DNA from: a bacterium
Lineage (GTDB): Bacteria; Bacillota_I; Bacilli_A; RF39; UBA660
Direction: 5' to 3'
NCBI GenBank assembly: GCA_029007685.1
Contig: JAQXIG010000009.1
Location: 1 to 13,262, forward strand
DNA length: 13,262 nucleotides
A program made the translations under genes and the position numbers. This document shows positions 1 through 6,789 of this stretch, in pieces. Position 1 is the first letter of the stretch. Each line of letters begins with the position of its first letter. The notes below the pieces were generated by a model. That model made no database searches. It was given only the letters and a program-made list of their open reading frames with translations, and had not been told where the DNA came from.

Positions 1-216
1 ACGTTTAAAGTTTTCCATCATATTCTGACGATTCATCGTAATCGTTGCTTCGATATCATATTTATTTTCATAAGAATCTACTAACTTACTAGCTGCATTA
101 CGAATCGCTAATGTAATACAACTACTACAAGCAATTACCAAAATAATAATTCCCATCAAAATATTTCTACCTTTATTTCGAGTTATCGAAACCACAGCAT
201 TCTTTAAAATATACAT
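1..216 (-). CDS. FtsX/MacB-type ABC transporter permease, N-terminal part (runs off left edge)
   Basis: Partial gene of 72 codons, open to the window edge. The protein starts MYILKNAVVSITRNKGRN, then has one hydrophobic membrane segment (about residues 20-38, rich in I, V, C and A), followed by a hydrophilic extracytoplasmic stretch. A short basic N-terminus with an SxTRNKGRN motif before the first helix is typical of FtsX-family permeases, which pair with an ABC ATPase to export peptides or act mechanically on the envelope. The start is well supported: the sequence GAGAGGAG lies just upstream of the ATG. The family call rests on the N-terminal pattern only. The ATPase partner and the substrate are not visible, so no specific function is claimed. 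Confidence 0.72.
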   Translation of the reverse strand, partial: MYILKNAVVSITRNKGRNILMGIIILVIACSSCITLAIRNAASKLVDSYENKYDIEATITMNRQNMMENFKR

Positions 217-307
217 ATTTTCTCCTCTCTTTCTGTTAAAAGTTTAGTTCATCAATGTGAAAATATTGTGAAGAGAACTAGGACTTTAGATGAAAATATG
301 GCAATCT

Positions 308-620
308 CTAGTTATTTTTAAATCCTCTTACGAACCATTCTTCCAATCGCAAAATAGTCTCGTCTACTCCTAAAGTAGAGCTATCAATGGATAAATTATC
401 ATTCTTTCTATCTTGTCATTCCTGAAAAGTAAAATAACAATAGTAATCGACTTTTTCTTTATCAACCTTAACAACTTTCTTTTTTGTTTGCTCAAAAGTT
501 AACTGTTCTAATTCTTTCTATGAATCTTAAAATTCACATCAGTAGAATAGACAAAAATGGATGTTATATTTTCCTTATCTTTTAAAATATAATCAGATCA
601 TCTATCAATAGTCACACAAT
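308..620 (-). pseudogene. decayed cytidylate kinase-like protein (C-terminal half)
   Basis: Read on the minus strand, the stretch gives recognisable blocks of the cytidylate kinase-like family (the AAA-like nucleotide kinase relatives often annotated Cytidylate_kin2): DYILKDKENITSIFVYS, then EQLTFEQTKKKVVKVDKEK, YYCYFTFQE, NLSIDSSTLGVDETILRLEEW, ending GFKNN and TAG at 308-310. It is broken by a TGA where the family has a Cys-like position (near CVTIDR), a disruption around the basic helix (IHRK), and a TGA at 416-418 where the family has Trp after FQE. The N-terminal P-loop half is absent; decayed MATE sequence comes next instead. No reading frame spans the remnant, so I treat it as non-functional. 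The family name is from memory of conserved blocks and has not been searched. Confidence 0.7.
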
Positions 621-639
621 TTTTTTACTAATACTTTTA

Positions 640-884
640 TTACTCGTTTATTGATCCTGATCATCTTAAAAAATGCTGAATAAATCAGTAGCTCCATCAC
701 CAATAAACAAGGAAAATAACAAACCTACAACTGTAAATGGAAATATCGAAGTAATAGCCATAATACTCGCACTACTATATTATATAAAGCACTAACTAGT
801 ATAGCTAGCACACATTGTACTGCAAGTTTTAATAATAGTTTTTTATAGGTGTCGTAGTCAAATACAATTTTTCCTTTTTCTCAT
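640..884 (-). pseudogene. decayed MATE-family efflux transporter (N-terminal remnant)
   Basis: The minus strand from an ATG at 882-884 reads MRKRK, then after a one-frame shift IVFDYDTYKKLLLKLAVQC, VLAILVSALYNIV, and after a further gap IFPFTVVGLLFSLFIGDGA followed by TDLFS. These are the first two membrane segments of MATE (multidrug and toxin extrusion) transporters, including the typical GDGAT-LFS block after helix 2. The part between ALYNIV and the IFPF block, normally the first loop with its DxxFIG motif, is missing. Sequence decays into stops near 640 and meets the cytidylate-kinase-like remnant. Only about 80 of an expected ~450 residues remain. At least one frameshift and one deletion make it non-functional. 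Confidence 0.68.
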
Positions 885-900
885 TCCTACTTCTTTACCC

Positions 901-934
901 AAAAATAAAGACATAGAATTTTAAACATTCTATG
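901..934 (-). terminator. rho-independent terminator-like hairpin (minus strand)
   Basis: CATAGAAT (912-919) pairs perfectly with ATTCTATG (927-934) around a 7-base loop. On the minus strand it is followed by TCTTTATTTTT (901-911). This would end a transcript arriving from above 934. The only coding trace there is a ~29-codon open stretch ending near 960 (contains MVEKIEKAFEIISENIIL), possibly the tail of a lost gene. The stem is AT-rich, so strength is uncertain. Confidence 0.5.
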
Positions 935-1107
935 CCTATTAAGCTGTCACATTTTTTATAATATAATATTTTCAGAAATTATTTCAAATGCTTTTTCGAT
1001 TTTTTCAACCATTTGATAACTATTTAACCTTACTAGAGATAATTAGAAATATAAACTAGAGTATATTTTTTCATGTGTGGTAATCCTAAAAACTATTATA
1101 AACAGTA

Positions 1108-1137
1108 TTGCTTTTTGAATATTAGATGTGTTACACT
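1108..1137 (+). promoter_or_regulatory. probable promoter of tRNA-Glu
   Basis: TTGCTT (1108-1113), an 18-base spacer, then TACACT (1132-1137) preceded by TGT, giving an extended -10 box. A start near 1144 would leave about 20 bases of leader before the tRNA at 1165. The -10 context GTGTTACACT resembles those of the tRNA-Gln and mutY promoters in this window. Confidence 0.5.
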
Positions 1138-1164
1138 AAGTATGTCATGAATGACTTTGCATTT

Positions 1165-1241
1165 GGTCTGTTGGTGAAGTGGCTTAACACACCACCCTCT
1201 CAAGGTGGCATTCACGGGTCCGAATCCCGTACAGATCACCA
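1165..1241 (+). tRNA. tRNA-Glu (anticodon CTC)
   Basis: This is a full cloverleaf. The acceptor arm is GGTCTGT paired with ACAGATC (one G-T wobble). The D-arm is GGTGAAGTGGCTTAACACACC. The anticodon stem CCACC/GGTGG encloses the loop CTCTCAA, so the anticodon is CTC. The T-arm is CGGGTCCGAATCCCG. The discriminator A and CCA are encoded. CTC reads GAG and marks this as the minor C34 glutamate isoacceptor in an AT-rich genome, where the TTC form would normally do most of the decoding. It stands alone with its own promoter and a probable terminator downstream. Confidence 0.96.
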
Positions 1242-1246
1242 TTTTT

Positions 1247-1316
1247 AAAATAGAAGGATAAGTTCTAAAATAAATTAGTACTTGTCCTTTTTACATGAAT
1301 CCATTCTATTTTTATT
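1247..1316 (+). terminator. probable terminator after tRNA-Glu, with an alternative outer pairing
   Basis: GGATAAG (1256-1262) pairs with CTTGTCC (1281-1287; one wobble) and is followed directly by TTTTT (1288-1292). An outer pairing, AAAATAGAA (1247-1255) with TTCTATTTT (1304-1312), would enclose it and is also followed by a T-rich run. Either could end the tRNA transcript. The loops are long, so this is a moderate call. Confidence 0.45.
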
Positions 1317-1574
1317 ATTACAATCCCTATTGATTTGGTCGTTTATTGACTATTACTATTGCAACTAATAAATTCTACTAATGACAATATTTTGAGTAGA
1401 TTTCTCAAAATGTTCTTCAAATGTCACCTCACTCTTTGATTATACCCCTACCACCATCTATAAGTAATAATTTTAATGAATTAAATTATGAAATAACGAT
1501 ATGCATATATCCATCTTTTTATTATTCGCTAATTACACTGAATCTCTTTCATGAAATAATAAGATCTTTGTAAA
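1317..1574. other. gene-less stretch between tRNA-Glu and the 101-residue gene
   Basis: Both strands are full of stops and I recognise no gene. The minus strand holds a -10-like GGGGTATAATC near 1441-1452 with no gene in front of it, and a short open stretch (VTFEEHFEKSTQNIVISRIY) that could be a remnant but matches nothing I know. Confidence 0.4.
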
Positions 1575-1880
1575 TCAACTAAAATCTACATTTCCCTCCA
1601 GTTCATTCAATTTCTTCCTAACCAGTAAAGTTAGCTCTACAGGTGCATTTATTTTATGAAGAACAAGCAAACAATCTTGAAGTTTGCGTTTTAGGGGAAG
1701 ACTTTCTAAAAGCATAGCTTCTTCTTGATAATTGAAATTAGTAATAGGATGAGTGGCAATAAAATCTTGGATATTATTTTCTATTTCCTTTAAAATATGT
1801 ACTTTTAAATTATACTCATCCATTTCTACCATTCCATAATATCCACCAACTAAAAGACGAAATTGATCTTCTAATTCCAT
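1575..1880 (-). CDS. conserved-looking small protein of unknown function (101 residues)
   Basis: I do not recognise the family. The protein is acidic, has no membrane segment or signal peptide, and looks mainly helical: an N-terminal block with GGYYGMVEMDEYN, a middle helix KEIENNIQDFIATHP, and a Leu-rich C-terminal half (LPLKRKLQDCLLVLHKI, then a VRKKLNELE helix). The ATG at 1880 has a good site, AAGGA, eight bases upstream. It is the third gene of a minus-strand operon, 30 bases after the SDR gene, which supports it being a real gene. Nothing in the sequence ties it to the SDR's chemistry. I see no strong terminator directly after it. Confidence 0.7.
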   Translation of the reverse strand: MELEDQFRLLVGGYYGMVEMDEYNLKVHILKEIENNIQDFIATHPITNFNYQEEAMLLESLPLKRKLQDCLLVLHKINAPVELTLLVRKKLNELEGNVDFS

Positions 1881-1910
1881 AATCCACTTCCTTTCTTAAC
1901 CTTTAAAAAA

Positions 1911-2651
1911 TCAAGAACGAGCTCCGCCATCCACTTGTAAAATCTCTCCCGTAATATAAGTTGCCATATCACTTGCTAAAAATAAAAAGGCATTCGCAAC
2001 ATCATCTGTAGTACCAATTCTTCCTAGTGGAATCGTCGTAATCAATGGTTCAATTACCTCTTTAGGAAGCTGTTTTACCATATCAGTTTCCGTAATACCA
2101 GGTGCTATTGCATTAACCCGAACTGAAAATGGAGCAAGCTCTCTAGCTAATGATTTGGTTAATCCATTAATCGCAAACTTACTAACTGGATACATAACAC
2201 CACTAGGTTGACCATAGATACTCACCATAGAACTAGTATTTAATATCACACCCTTCGTATCCTTTAAATAAGAAGAAGCAACTTTCGAACAGATAAAGGC
2301 ACTTTTAATATTTAAATTAGCAATCTTATCATACTCATCTTCCGTATAATCTTCAAGCCTAGTTCTAGAAGAAATACCTGCATTATTCACTAAAATATCG
2401 ATTTTTCCAAAAGTATTTGCAACTTTTGAACAGCATTCTTTCACCTCATTTTCAGAATGTAACACAGGACAAAAACCAATCACTTCATACTGATTATTGA
2501 TTTGTTTTAATTTTTGTAAAGCTTGATCGACCGTTTCTTTTCTAGAACCCAACAAAGCAACTTTTGCTCCATTTTCTAAAAACTTTTTAACAATCGAAAA
2601 GCCAATTCCCCTAGTTCCCCCGGTAACAATTGCAACTTTTCCATTTAACAT
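1911..2651 (-). CDS. short-chain dehydrogenase/reductase, FabG-like (246 residues)
   Basis: This is a classical SDR with a Rossmann fold. It shows the nucleotide-binding TGGTRGIG (residues 10-17), NNAG (89-92), catalytic Ser141 in TSSM, Tyr154-x3-Lys158 in YPVSK, and PG (184-185) followed by the family C-terminus ITGEILQVDGGA. Length and motifs match 3-oxoacyl-ACP reductases (FabG) and related alcohol/sugar SDRs. LGSRKE after the second strand suggests NADPH use (inference). Start: an upstream TTG at 2657 is in frame, but GGAG lies only three bases before it and nine before the ATG at 2651, so I chose the ATG. The ribosome site touches the TAA of the preceding transporter gene, which indicates coupling. 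No fatty-acid genes are nearby, so a housekeeping FabG role is unproven. The stop codon is TGA. Confidence 0.9.
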   Translation of the reverse strand: MLNGKVAIVTGGTRGIGFSIVKKFLENGAKVALLGSRKETVDQALQKLKQINNQYEVIGFCPVLHSENEVKECCSKVANTFGKIDILVNNAGISSRTRLEDYTEDEYDKIANLNIKSAFICSKVASSYLKDTKGVILNTSSMVSIYGQPSGVMYPVSKFAINGLTKSLARELAPFSVRVNAIAPGITETDMVKQLPKEVIEPLITTIPLGRIGTTDDVANAFLFLASDMATYITGEILQVDGGARS

Positions 2652-2664
2652 AAACAATTTCTCC

Positions 2665-3792
2665 TTATATTTTTATTTTTTTTAGTTTTATTCTGTCATT
2701 TGTTTCATTTCTTAAAATTGCATACAAAATTGATGCCATCGGAAGTCCAATAATCATTCCAACTACTCCCATCAAACTTCCGCCCAACAAAACAGCAAGT
2801 AAAGTCCAAATAGAAGAAAGACCTACTGATTTTCCTACCACTTTAGGATAAATAAAATTATTTTCTATTTGTTGAATAACCTGAAATACCACAATAAATA
2901 ATAGAGCTTTCCAAGGACTAGTAACTGCAATTAATATAGCTCCAATCACCATGGCAATCATAGCTCCAAATAATGGAATTAAAGCAGTACAAGTCACTAA
3001 TACCGAAATAATCAAAGCATATGGGAATTGAAACAACGTCATCGCAACAAAAAAGATGATTCCTAAAATACAAGCTTCCACACACTGTCCAGAGATAAAT
3101 TTAGAAAATGTTTTGTTGGATAATTGAGCAATCTCCAGAATTTTTTCTACATACTCTTTTTTTAGATAAGCATATAATAATTTCTTAACTCCTAAAATTA
3201 AATATTCTTTTTGACTCAGCATATAAACAGCAAATACAATTGCTGTAAACAAAGTAAAAATACTGGTAATCAAACTAGCAACAAAATTTAAGGAACTACT
3301 AATTACATAATTTAACACATTAACAGTTAGATCATTAAAATTCATTTCTTTACGAAAGGCATTCTCAATTTGTTTTTGAACATCGGGATAGCTGTTAGCT
3401 AAATCTAAAATCCAATCCTGTACATCTTCTACAAATTTAGGAATATTGGTCAACAATAATCGAATATTATCCACAAGTTCTGGAATCAGCAAAAAAGAAA
3501 TTAACAAAAGTAATACTAAAAACAAAAATAAAGCAAGCACAATTGAAATCGTTCTAACTGGAAATTTAGAATTTTTCATTTTTTGTTTTCGTTTCATAAA
3601 ATTTTCTATTTTAGTCATTGGAATATTCAAAATAAAGGCCAATATCCCCCCAAGTATAAAAGGAAATAATAAATTAATGAAATAACCAGTAAATATACTA
3701 ACATCATTAAGATTATTTAGCAGCCAATAAAAACCAATTCCAAAAGCAATAATCGCCATAATTTTTTTCATATTTTCTTTGCTAAGTTGCAT
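2665..3792 (-). CDS. AI-2E family (YhhT/PerM-like) membrane transporter (375 residues)
   Basis: This is a polytopic inner-membrane protein of usual family length. Hydrophobic segments lie at about 10-27, 37-57, 80-104, 170-192, 238-255, 258-290 (a pair), 296-306 and 328-358, with the long amphipathic soluble stretch at 105-165 typical of the family. The signature region QQIENNFIYPKVVGKSVGL (307-325), followed by the Gly-rich LLGGSLMGVVGMIIGLP block, is diagnostic of the AI-2E/PF01594 group. Members have been linked to autoinducer-2 export, Na+/H+ antiport or unknown substrates, so no substrate is assigned. The start has an excellent site (GGAGG, eight bases upstream). It is the first gene of a three-gene operon with the SDR (13-base gap) and the 101-residue protein. 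A TATAAT at 3813-3818 probably drives it; its -35 is poor. Confidence 0.92.
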   Translation of the reverse strand: MQLSKENMKKIMAIIAFGIGFYWLLNNLNDVSIFTGYFINLLFPFILGGILAFILNIPMTKIENFMKRKQKMKNSKFPVRTISIVLALFLFLVLLLLISFLLIPELVDNIRLLLTNIPKFVEDVQDWILDLANSYPDVQKQIENAFRKEMNFNDLTVNVLNYVISSSLNFVASLITSIFTLFTAIVFAVYMLSQKEYLILGVKKLLYAYLKKEYVEKILEIAQLSNKTFSKFISGQCVEACILGIIFFVAMTLFQFPYALIISVLVTCTALIPLFGAMIAMVIGAILIAVTSPWKALLFIVVFQVIQQIENNFIYPKVVGKSVGLSSIWTLLAVLLGGSLMGVVGMIIGLPMASILYAILRNETNDRIKLKKIKI

Positions 3793-3812
3793 ATTTTCAA
3801 CCTCCTAATATC

Positions 3813-3818
3813 ATTATA
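3813..3818 (-). promoter_or_regulatory. -10 box of the AI-2E transporter operon
   Basis: A perfect TATAAT on the minus strand, about 20 bases ahead of the ATG at 3792 and its GGAGG site. Seventeen bases upstream the -35 position reads TTAAAA, a weak match, so strength cannot be judged. The short leader leaves no space for a riboswitch. Confidence 0.5.
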
Positions 3819-3891
3819 CCCCAATATATAGTTTTTTTTAAATATTAGTATTAATAAAATATAAAATTTTCAAAAGAAAAGAAAACGATTC

Positions 3892-5544
3892 TTATATCCA
3901 TTTTTGAATTCGTTTTTCTATTCTTTCTTTTCCTAATAATTTTAAAATTTCATAAAGATCTGGTGTCATAGAACTCGTAGTAACTGCTACACGAATTACA
4001 GTAGATACATCAGCTACACTTCCTTTGTAATGATCAGGATTTGCTTTATACTCCTTCATATCACTACAATATCCTAATTCATTAGATAACTCTTTGATCT
4101 TATGAAACCAAGTTTCTTTGTCATCAGTCTCATCAAAATATTTTTCAGTATAAGTGGACAGAATTTTTTGAATTTCTCCTTGATCTTGAATTTTTCCAAA
4201 ATCATAATCTAAATTTCCTGTAAAGTATTCATCATACATATACCAAGTATGTTTCTTAATAGAGGAAAAAGATTCAAAATCTTTTCTAGGTTTCTTTTGT
4301 TCCCTTTCGATATTTAGAATTGCGATAGAATAATCTCTATATTTTTCTAAAACATTGGCAAATTCTTGATCAAATTCTTTTGCCCAAACTAAAGCTTTTT
4401 CATATACTTCATTAGCTTTTAAGCGGCTAATATAACTTTTTGAAATGCTGATTAATTTTTCTAAGTCAAATAAAGATCCACTAATGCTCATCTTTTTAAA
4501 ATCAAATTTAAAATCATCAATACCAAGTGTAGGATTTTGATCCCACCAACCTTCAAAATTCGAATTTGCAATCGTCATTAAATAAAGTTTAACTGCTTCT
4601 ACGGGGATACCTTTCTCATGATAAAAACTAACTGCTGCTTCAGGATCTTTCCTTTTAGAAAGTTTTCTTCTAGACCCATCTTCATCGATTTTCATAACTA
4701 ATCCAAGATGTGCATATTTAGGGGCTTCAAATCCTAACACTTCGAATAACTGTAAATGAATAGGCGTAGAAGATACCCATTCCTCTCCTCTTAGAACGTG
4801 TGTAGTTCTCATTAAATGATCATCAATTACATGAGCAAAATGATATAAAGGAAGTCCATCGCTTTTAATCAAAACAATATCCATATCATTTTCTGGAAAT
4901 TCGATTCGACCACGAACTAAATCATTTAATACTACTTTTTTATTAAAATCACCAGGAGATTTTAATCTTAAAATGTAGGGTTCTCTATTTCTAATTTTTT
5001 CTGCTTTTTCTTCATTCGTTAAAAAACGACACTTAGCATAACTACCATAAATTCCAATACGTTCTTTATTTAACTCTTGCATTTTACGTGTTTTATCAAT
5101 TTCCTCTTGTGAGCAAAAGCATGGATAAGCAAATCCTTGTTCAACTAAATGCTTCGCATAAGTATGATAGATCTCCTTTCTTTGACTTTGGGTATAAGGA
5201 CCATACTTTCCTATCTCCTCCGTTTCAGATACTGGGCCTTCATCTATTTTGATTTCAAAGTTTTTTAAATCATCAATAATGCCTTGAACCCCATTTTCAA
5301 TACTTCTCTTACCATCTGTATCTTCGATTCTTAAATAAAATACTCCTTTACTATCTTTTGGAATTTTTTGTTCAACAAAAGCTGATAATAAACTTCCCAT
5401 GTGAACGAATCCTGTTGGACTGGGAGCAAATCTGGTGACTACAGCTCCTTCTGGCAAGTTTCTTTCTGGATATAATTTTTCATAATAATCGACATCATGT
5501 TCTAAATTAGGAAACATAAGTTCTGCTAGTTCTTTATTAGTCAT
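3892..5544 (-). CDS. gltX: glutamyl-tRNA synthetase (550 residues)
   Basis: Class I aminoacyl-tRNA synthetase that attaches glutamate to tRNA-Glu; in bacteria without GlnRS it also charges tRNA-Gln for later amidation. Visible motifs: TRFAPSPTG (37-45) leading into the HIGH-type motif, here HMGS (48-51); RIEDTD (72-77); CFCS (142-145); LRGEEW (251-256); and the KMSKS-type loop as KLSKRKD (294-300). The 550-residue length and N-terminal extension (NKELAELMFPN) match the longer clostridial form, not the ~480-residue Bacillus type. All catalytic landmarks are present and it looks functional. The ATG at 5544 has an AAGGA site about 11 bases upstream. A TATAAA at 5570-5575 is the likely -10. It lies just after tRNA-Gln(CTG), separated by a terminator, so the two are transcribed separately. 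Confidence 0.96.
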   Translation of the reverse strand: MTNKELAELMFPNLEHDVDYYEKLYPERNLPEGAVVTRFAPSPTGFVHMGSLLSAFVEQKIPKDSKGVFYLRIEDTDGKRSIENGVQGIIDDLKNFEIKIDEGPVSETEEIGKYGPYTQSQRKEIYHTYAKHLVEQGFAYPCFCSQEEIDKTRKMQELNKERIGIYGSYAKCRFLTNEEKAEKIRNREPYILRLKSPGDFNKKVVLNDLVRGRIEFPENDMDIVLIKSDGLPLYHFAHVIDDHLMRTTHVLRGEEWVSSTPIHLQLFEVLGFEAPKYAHLGLVMKIDEDGSRRKLSKRKDPEAAVSFYHEKGIPVEAVKLYLMTIANSNFEGWWDQNPTLGIDDFKFDFKKMSISGSLFDLEKLISISKSYISRLKANEVYEKALVWAKEFDQEFANVLEKYRDYSIAILNIEREQKKPRKDFESFSSIKKHTWYMYDEYFTGNLDYDFGKIQDQGEIQKILSTYTEKYFDETDDKETWFHKIKELSNELGYCSDMKEYKANPDHYKGSVADVSTVIRVAVTTSSMTPDLYEILKLLGKERIEKRIQKWI

Positions 5545-5603
5545 TATAACACATCCTTCTCTACTTTATTTTATAGTATTTCATCCAATAAAACAAGAAT
5601 TTT

Positions 5604-5634
5604 GAAAAAAATAAAATCCTTATTTCTAAGGATT
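5604..5634 (-). terminator. intrinsic terminator of tRNA-Gln
   Basis: A perfect 8-bp stem, AATCCTTA with TAAGGATT (5615-5622 and 5627-5634), carries a GAAA loop on the minus strand and is followed by TTATTTTTTT. It stops the tRNA-Gln transcript about 60 bases before the gltX start. Confidence 0.85.
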
Positions 5635-5645
5635 AACATCATTAA

Positions 5646-5720
5646 TGGCTGCCCCAGTTAGATTCGAACTAACGCATGGCAGATTCAGAGTCTGCAGCCT
5701 TACCGCTTGGCTATGGGGCA
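5646..5720 (-). tRNA. tRNA-Gln (anticodon CTG)
   Basis: This is a complete cloverleaf. The acceptor arm TGCCCCA pairs with TGGGGCA. The D-arm is AGCCAAGCGGTAAGGC. The anticodon stem GCAGA/TCTGC encloses the loop CTCTGAA, giving CTG. The T-arm contains GTTCGAATC. The discriminator is G and CCA is encoded. The short D-arm and TGCCCC start are typical of tRNA-Gln. CTG reads CAG, so this is the C34 minor isoacceptor. The gene has its own promoter (5734-5762) and terminator (5604-5634), and gltX lies directly downstream. Confidence 0.96.
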
Positions 5721-5733
5721 ATTAACTATATTT

Positions 5734-5762
5734 ATAGTAACACAGTAACGATAAAATTTCAA
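5734..5762 (-). promoter_or_regulatory. promoter of tRNA-Gln
   Basis: Minus strand: TTGAAA (5757-5762), a spacer of exactly 17 bases, then TACTAT (5734-5739) preceded by TGT, an extended -10. The start would fall about seven bases before the tRNA's first base, a normal short tRNA leader. Confidence 0.7.
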
Positions 5763-5788
5763 TCCAACAAGCAAAATTTAATGAAATA

Positions 5789-5899
5789 TTAATACACCTC
5801 AATTAAATTACCCTTGATAATGCTCATTTTAAAAGTAAGATATTTCATTTCGCAAGTCTTTAGCCTTTTCACTTCAGAAAAATCATTTAACCGAACCAT
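5789..5899 (-). CDS. possible 36-residue ORF coupled to the unknown 186-residue gene
   Basis: An ATG overlaps the stop codon of the preceding gene (TAATG) and opens a 36-codon frame: MVRLNDFSEVKRLKTCEMKY, followed by a short mixed tail ending in IEVY. It is basic and has no membrane segment. Overlapping stop/start suggests translational coupling, but there is no clear ribosome site of its own (only AAGAGA about 11 bases upstream). I do not recognise it. A chance ORF of this size is quite possible in such DNA. Confidence 0.3.
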   Translation of the reverse strand: MVRLNDFSEVKRLKTCEMKYLTFKMSIIKGNLIEVY

Positions 5900-6459
5900 T
5901 AAAACAGATCTCTTTTTCTAGTTTTAATCATACTACCAGTACCTTGACTTCTAATAAAACTAATATATTTTTCATAAAGGAGCTGATTCATATAAGTTTT
6001 CGTTTCTCGAAAATTTCCTTCCTGTTCACTACGAAACAAATAATTCTCAATATCATCCTCTAAATAAGCATCAAATTGTTCCATAAAAGTAACTTGGAAC
6101 GAGTCTATTTTTCGTAATACCAACAAATTAGAAAAAAAACACTCACTATTAACGGAATTAAATGCTACTTGATAAATTTTAGAGGCAAACCCAGATAATT
6201 CAATATCAAAATAATATCCATATTCAACATAAAAATAATAGTAATCATCAATTTTATCGATTTTCCAATTTCGAATACCAATAGGGGTTAAAACTTGAGA
6301 ATTACCTTTTAATAATTCCTGAACAAAATAATCAAATTTACCCATATTTTTCTGAAAATGATATAAGTTATGATATTTACTGTTGATGGAATCTCGATGA
6401 TGTATCAAAAAATTTTCTAACTCATTGTACAAATTGGAATTCACAACTGAATCAAACAT
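5899..6459 (-). CDS. unknown protein, 186 residues, downstream of tRNA-Ala
   Basis: I do not recognise this family. The protein is soluble and rich in aromatic residues (a cluster DDYYYFYVEYGYYFDIE at about residues 70-86), with no signal peptide or membrane helix. It has helical N- and C-terminal parts and a basic tail (KTRKRDLF). The frame is open further upstream to 6615, but that extension runs through the tRNA-Ala gene, so I start at the ATG at 6457-6459, which has GAGGG seven bases upstream. The gene begins only about 20 bases below the T-run of the tRNA-Ala terminator, leaving no room for an ordinary promoter. It may be expressed by read-through from the tRNA transcript. A possible 36-codon ORF overlaps its stop. 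Confidence 0.65.
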   Translation of the reverse strand: MFDSVVNSNLYNELENFLIHHRDSINSKYHNLYHFQKNMGKFDYFVQELLKGNSQVLTPIGIRNWKIDKIDDYYYFYVEYGYYFDIELSGFASKIYQVAFNSVNSECFFSNLLVLRKIDSFQVTFMEQFDAYLEDDIENYLFRSEQEGNFRETKTYMNQLLYEKYISFIRSQGTGSMIKTRKRDLF

Positions 6460-6478
6460 GATATACCCTCTTTCGGAC

Positions 6479-6506
6479 AAAAAAAGAAATCCAAATTGGA
6501 CTTCTT
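6479..6506 (-). terminator. intrinsic terminator after tRNA-Ala
   Basis: On the minus strand AAGAAGTCC pairs with GGATTTCTT (6498-6506 with 6484-6492; nine pairs, one G-T) around a 5-base AT loop, followed directly by a run of T. It sits between the end of tRNA-Ala and the start site of the 186-residue gene, so it may set how much of the tRNA transcript reads into that gene. Confidence 0.75.
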
Positions 6507-6517
6507 TTATTACTATA

Positions 6518-6593
6518 TGGTGGAGAATAGGAGGATCGAACTCCTGACCTCCACGGTGCAAACGTGGCGCTCTCCCAGCTGAGCTAATTCCCC
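6518..6593 (-). tRNA. tRNA-Ala (anticodon TGC)
   Basis: This is a standard 76-base cloverleaf. The acceptor arm GGGGAAT pairs with ATTCTCC (wobbles included). The D-arm is AGCTCAGCTGGGAGAGC. The anticodon stem CCACG/CGTGG encloses the loop TTTGCAC, giving TGC. The T-arm is GGAGTTCGATCCTCC. The discriminator A and CCA are encoded. It is a single gene here, not part of an rRNA operon, with its own promoter and terminator. Confidence 0.97.
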
Positions 6594-6645
6594 ATACATC
6601 ACTTAATACAGTCATATAGGCACAAATAACTGCATCAGTGAGTTA

Positions 6646-6675
6646 ATAATATCACTAATCAACCACAAAAGTCAA
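6646..6675 (-). promoter_or_regulatory. promoter of tRNA-Ala
   Basis: Minus strand: TTGACT (6670-6675), an 18-base spacer, TATTAT (6646-6651). The start would lie about 45 bases before the tRNA, so a leader is removed by processing. It may also supply transcripts to the unknown gene beyond the tRNA terminator. Confidence 0.6.
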
Positions 6676-6789
6676 TAGTAAATTGTATTTTTTTCACAAA
6701 TTTAACCACAGTACAAATAATAATACAAAAAAATCAAAACTATTCCATCCATACACACCGGAGATTTCTGAGTACATTGAATACTAGCT

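Noticed and set aside
940..1060. Short minus-strand frame (MVEKIEKAFEIISENIIL) as the tail of a MarR-type regulator of the MATE gene
   Set aside because: About 29 codons between stops with no MarR motif; context alone is not enough.
3446..3685. Plus-strand ORF opposite the AI-2E transporter
   Set aside because: Antisense shadow of a membrane-protein gene; no ribosome site or recognisable motif.
3842..3891. AATATTAGTATTAATA region as a gltX terminator
   Set aside because: Only overlapping AT self-complementarity; no separate stem with a T-run, so I cannot support a terminator.
6460..6615. N-terminal extension of the 186-residue gene up to 6615
   Set aside because: It would translate straight through the tRNA-Ala gene and its terminator; a ribosome site supports the ATG at 6459.
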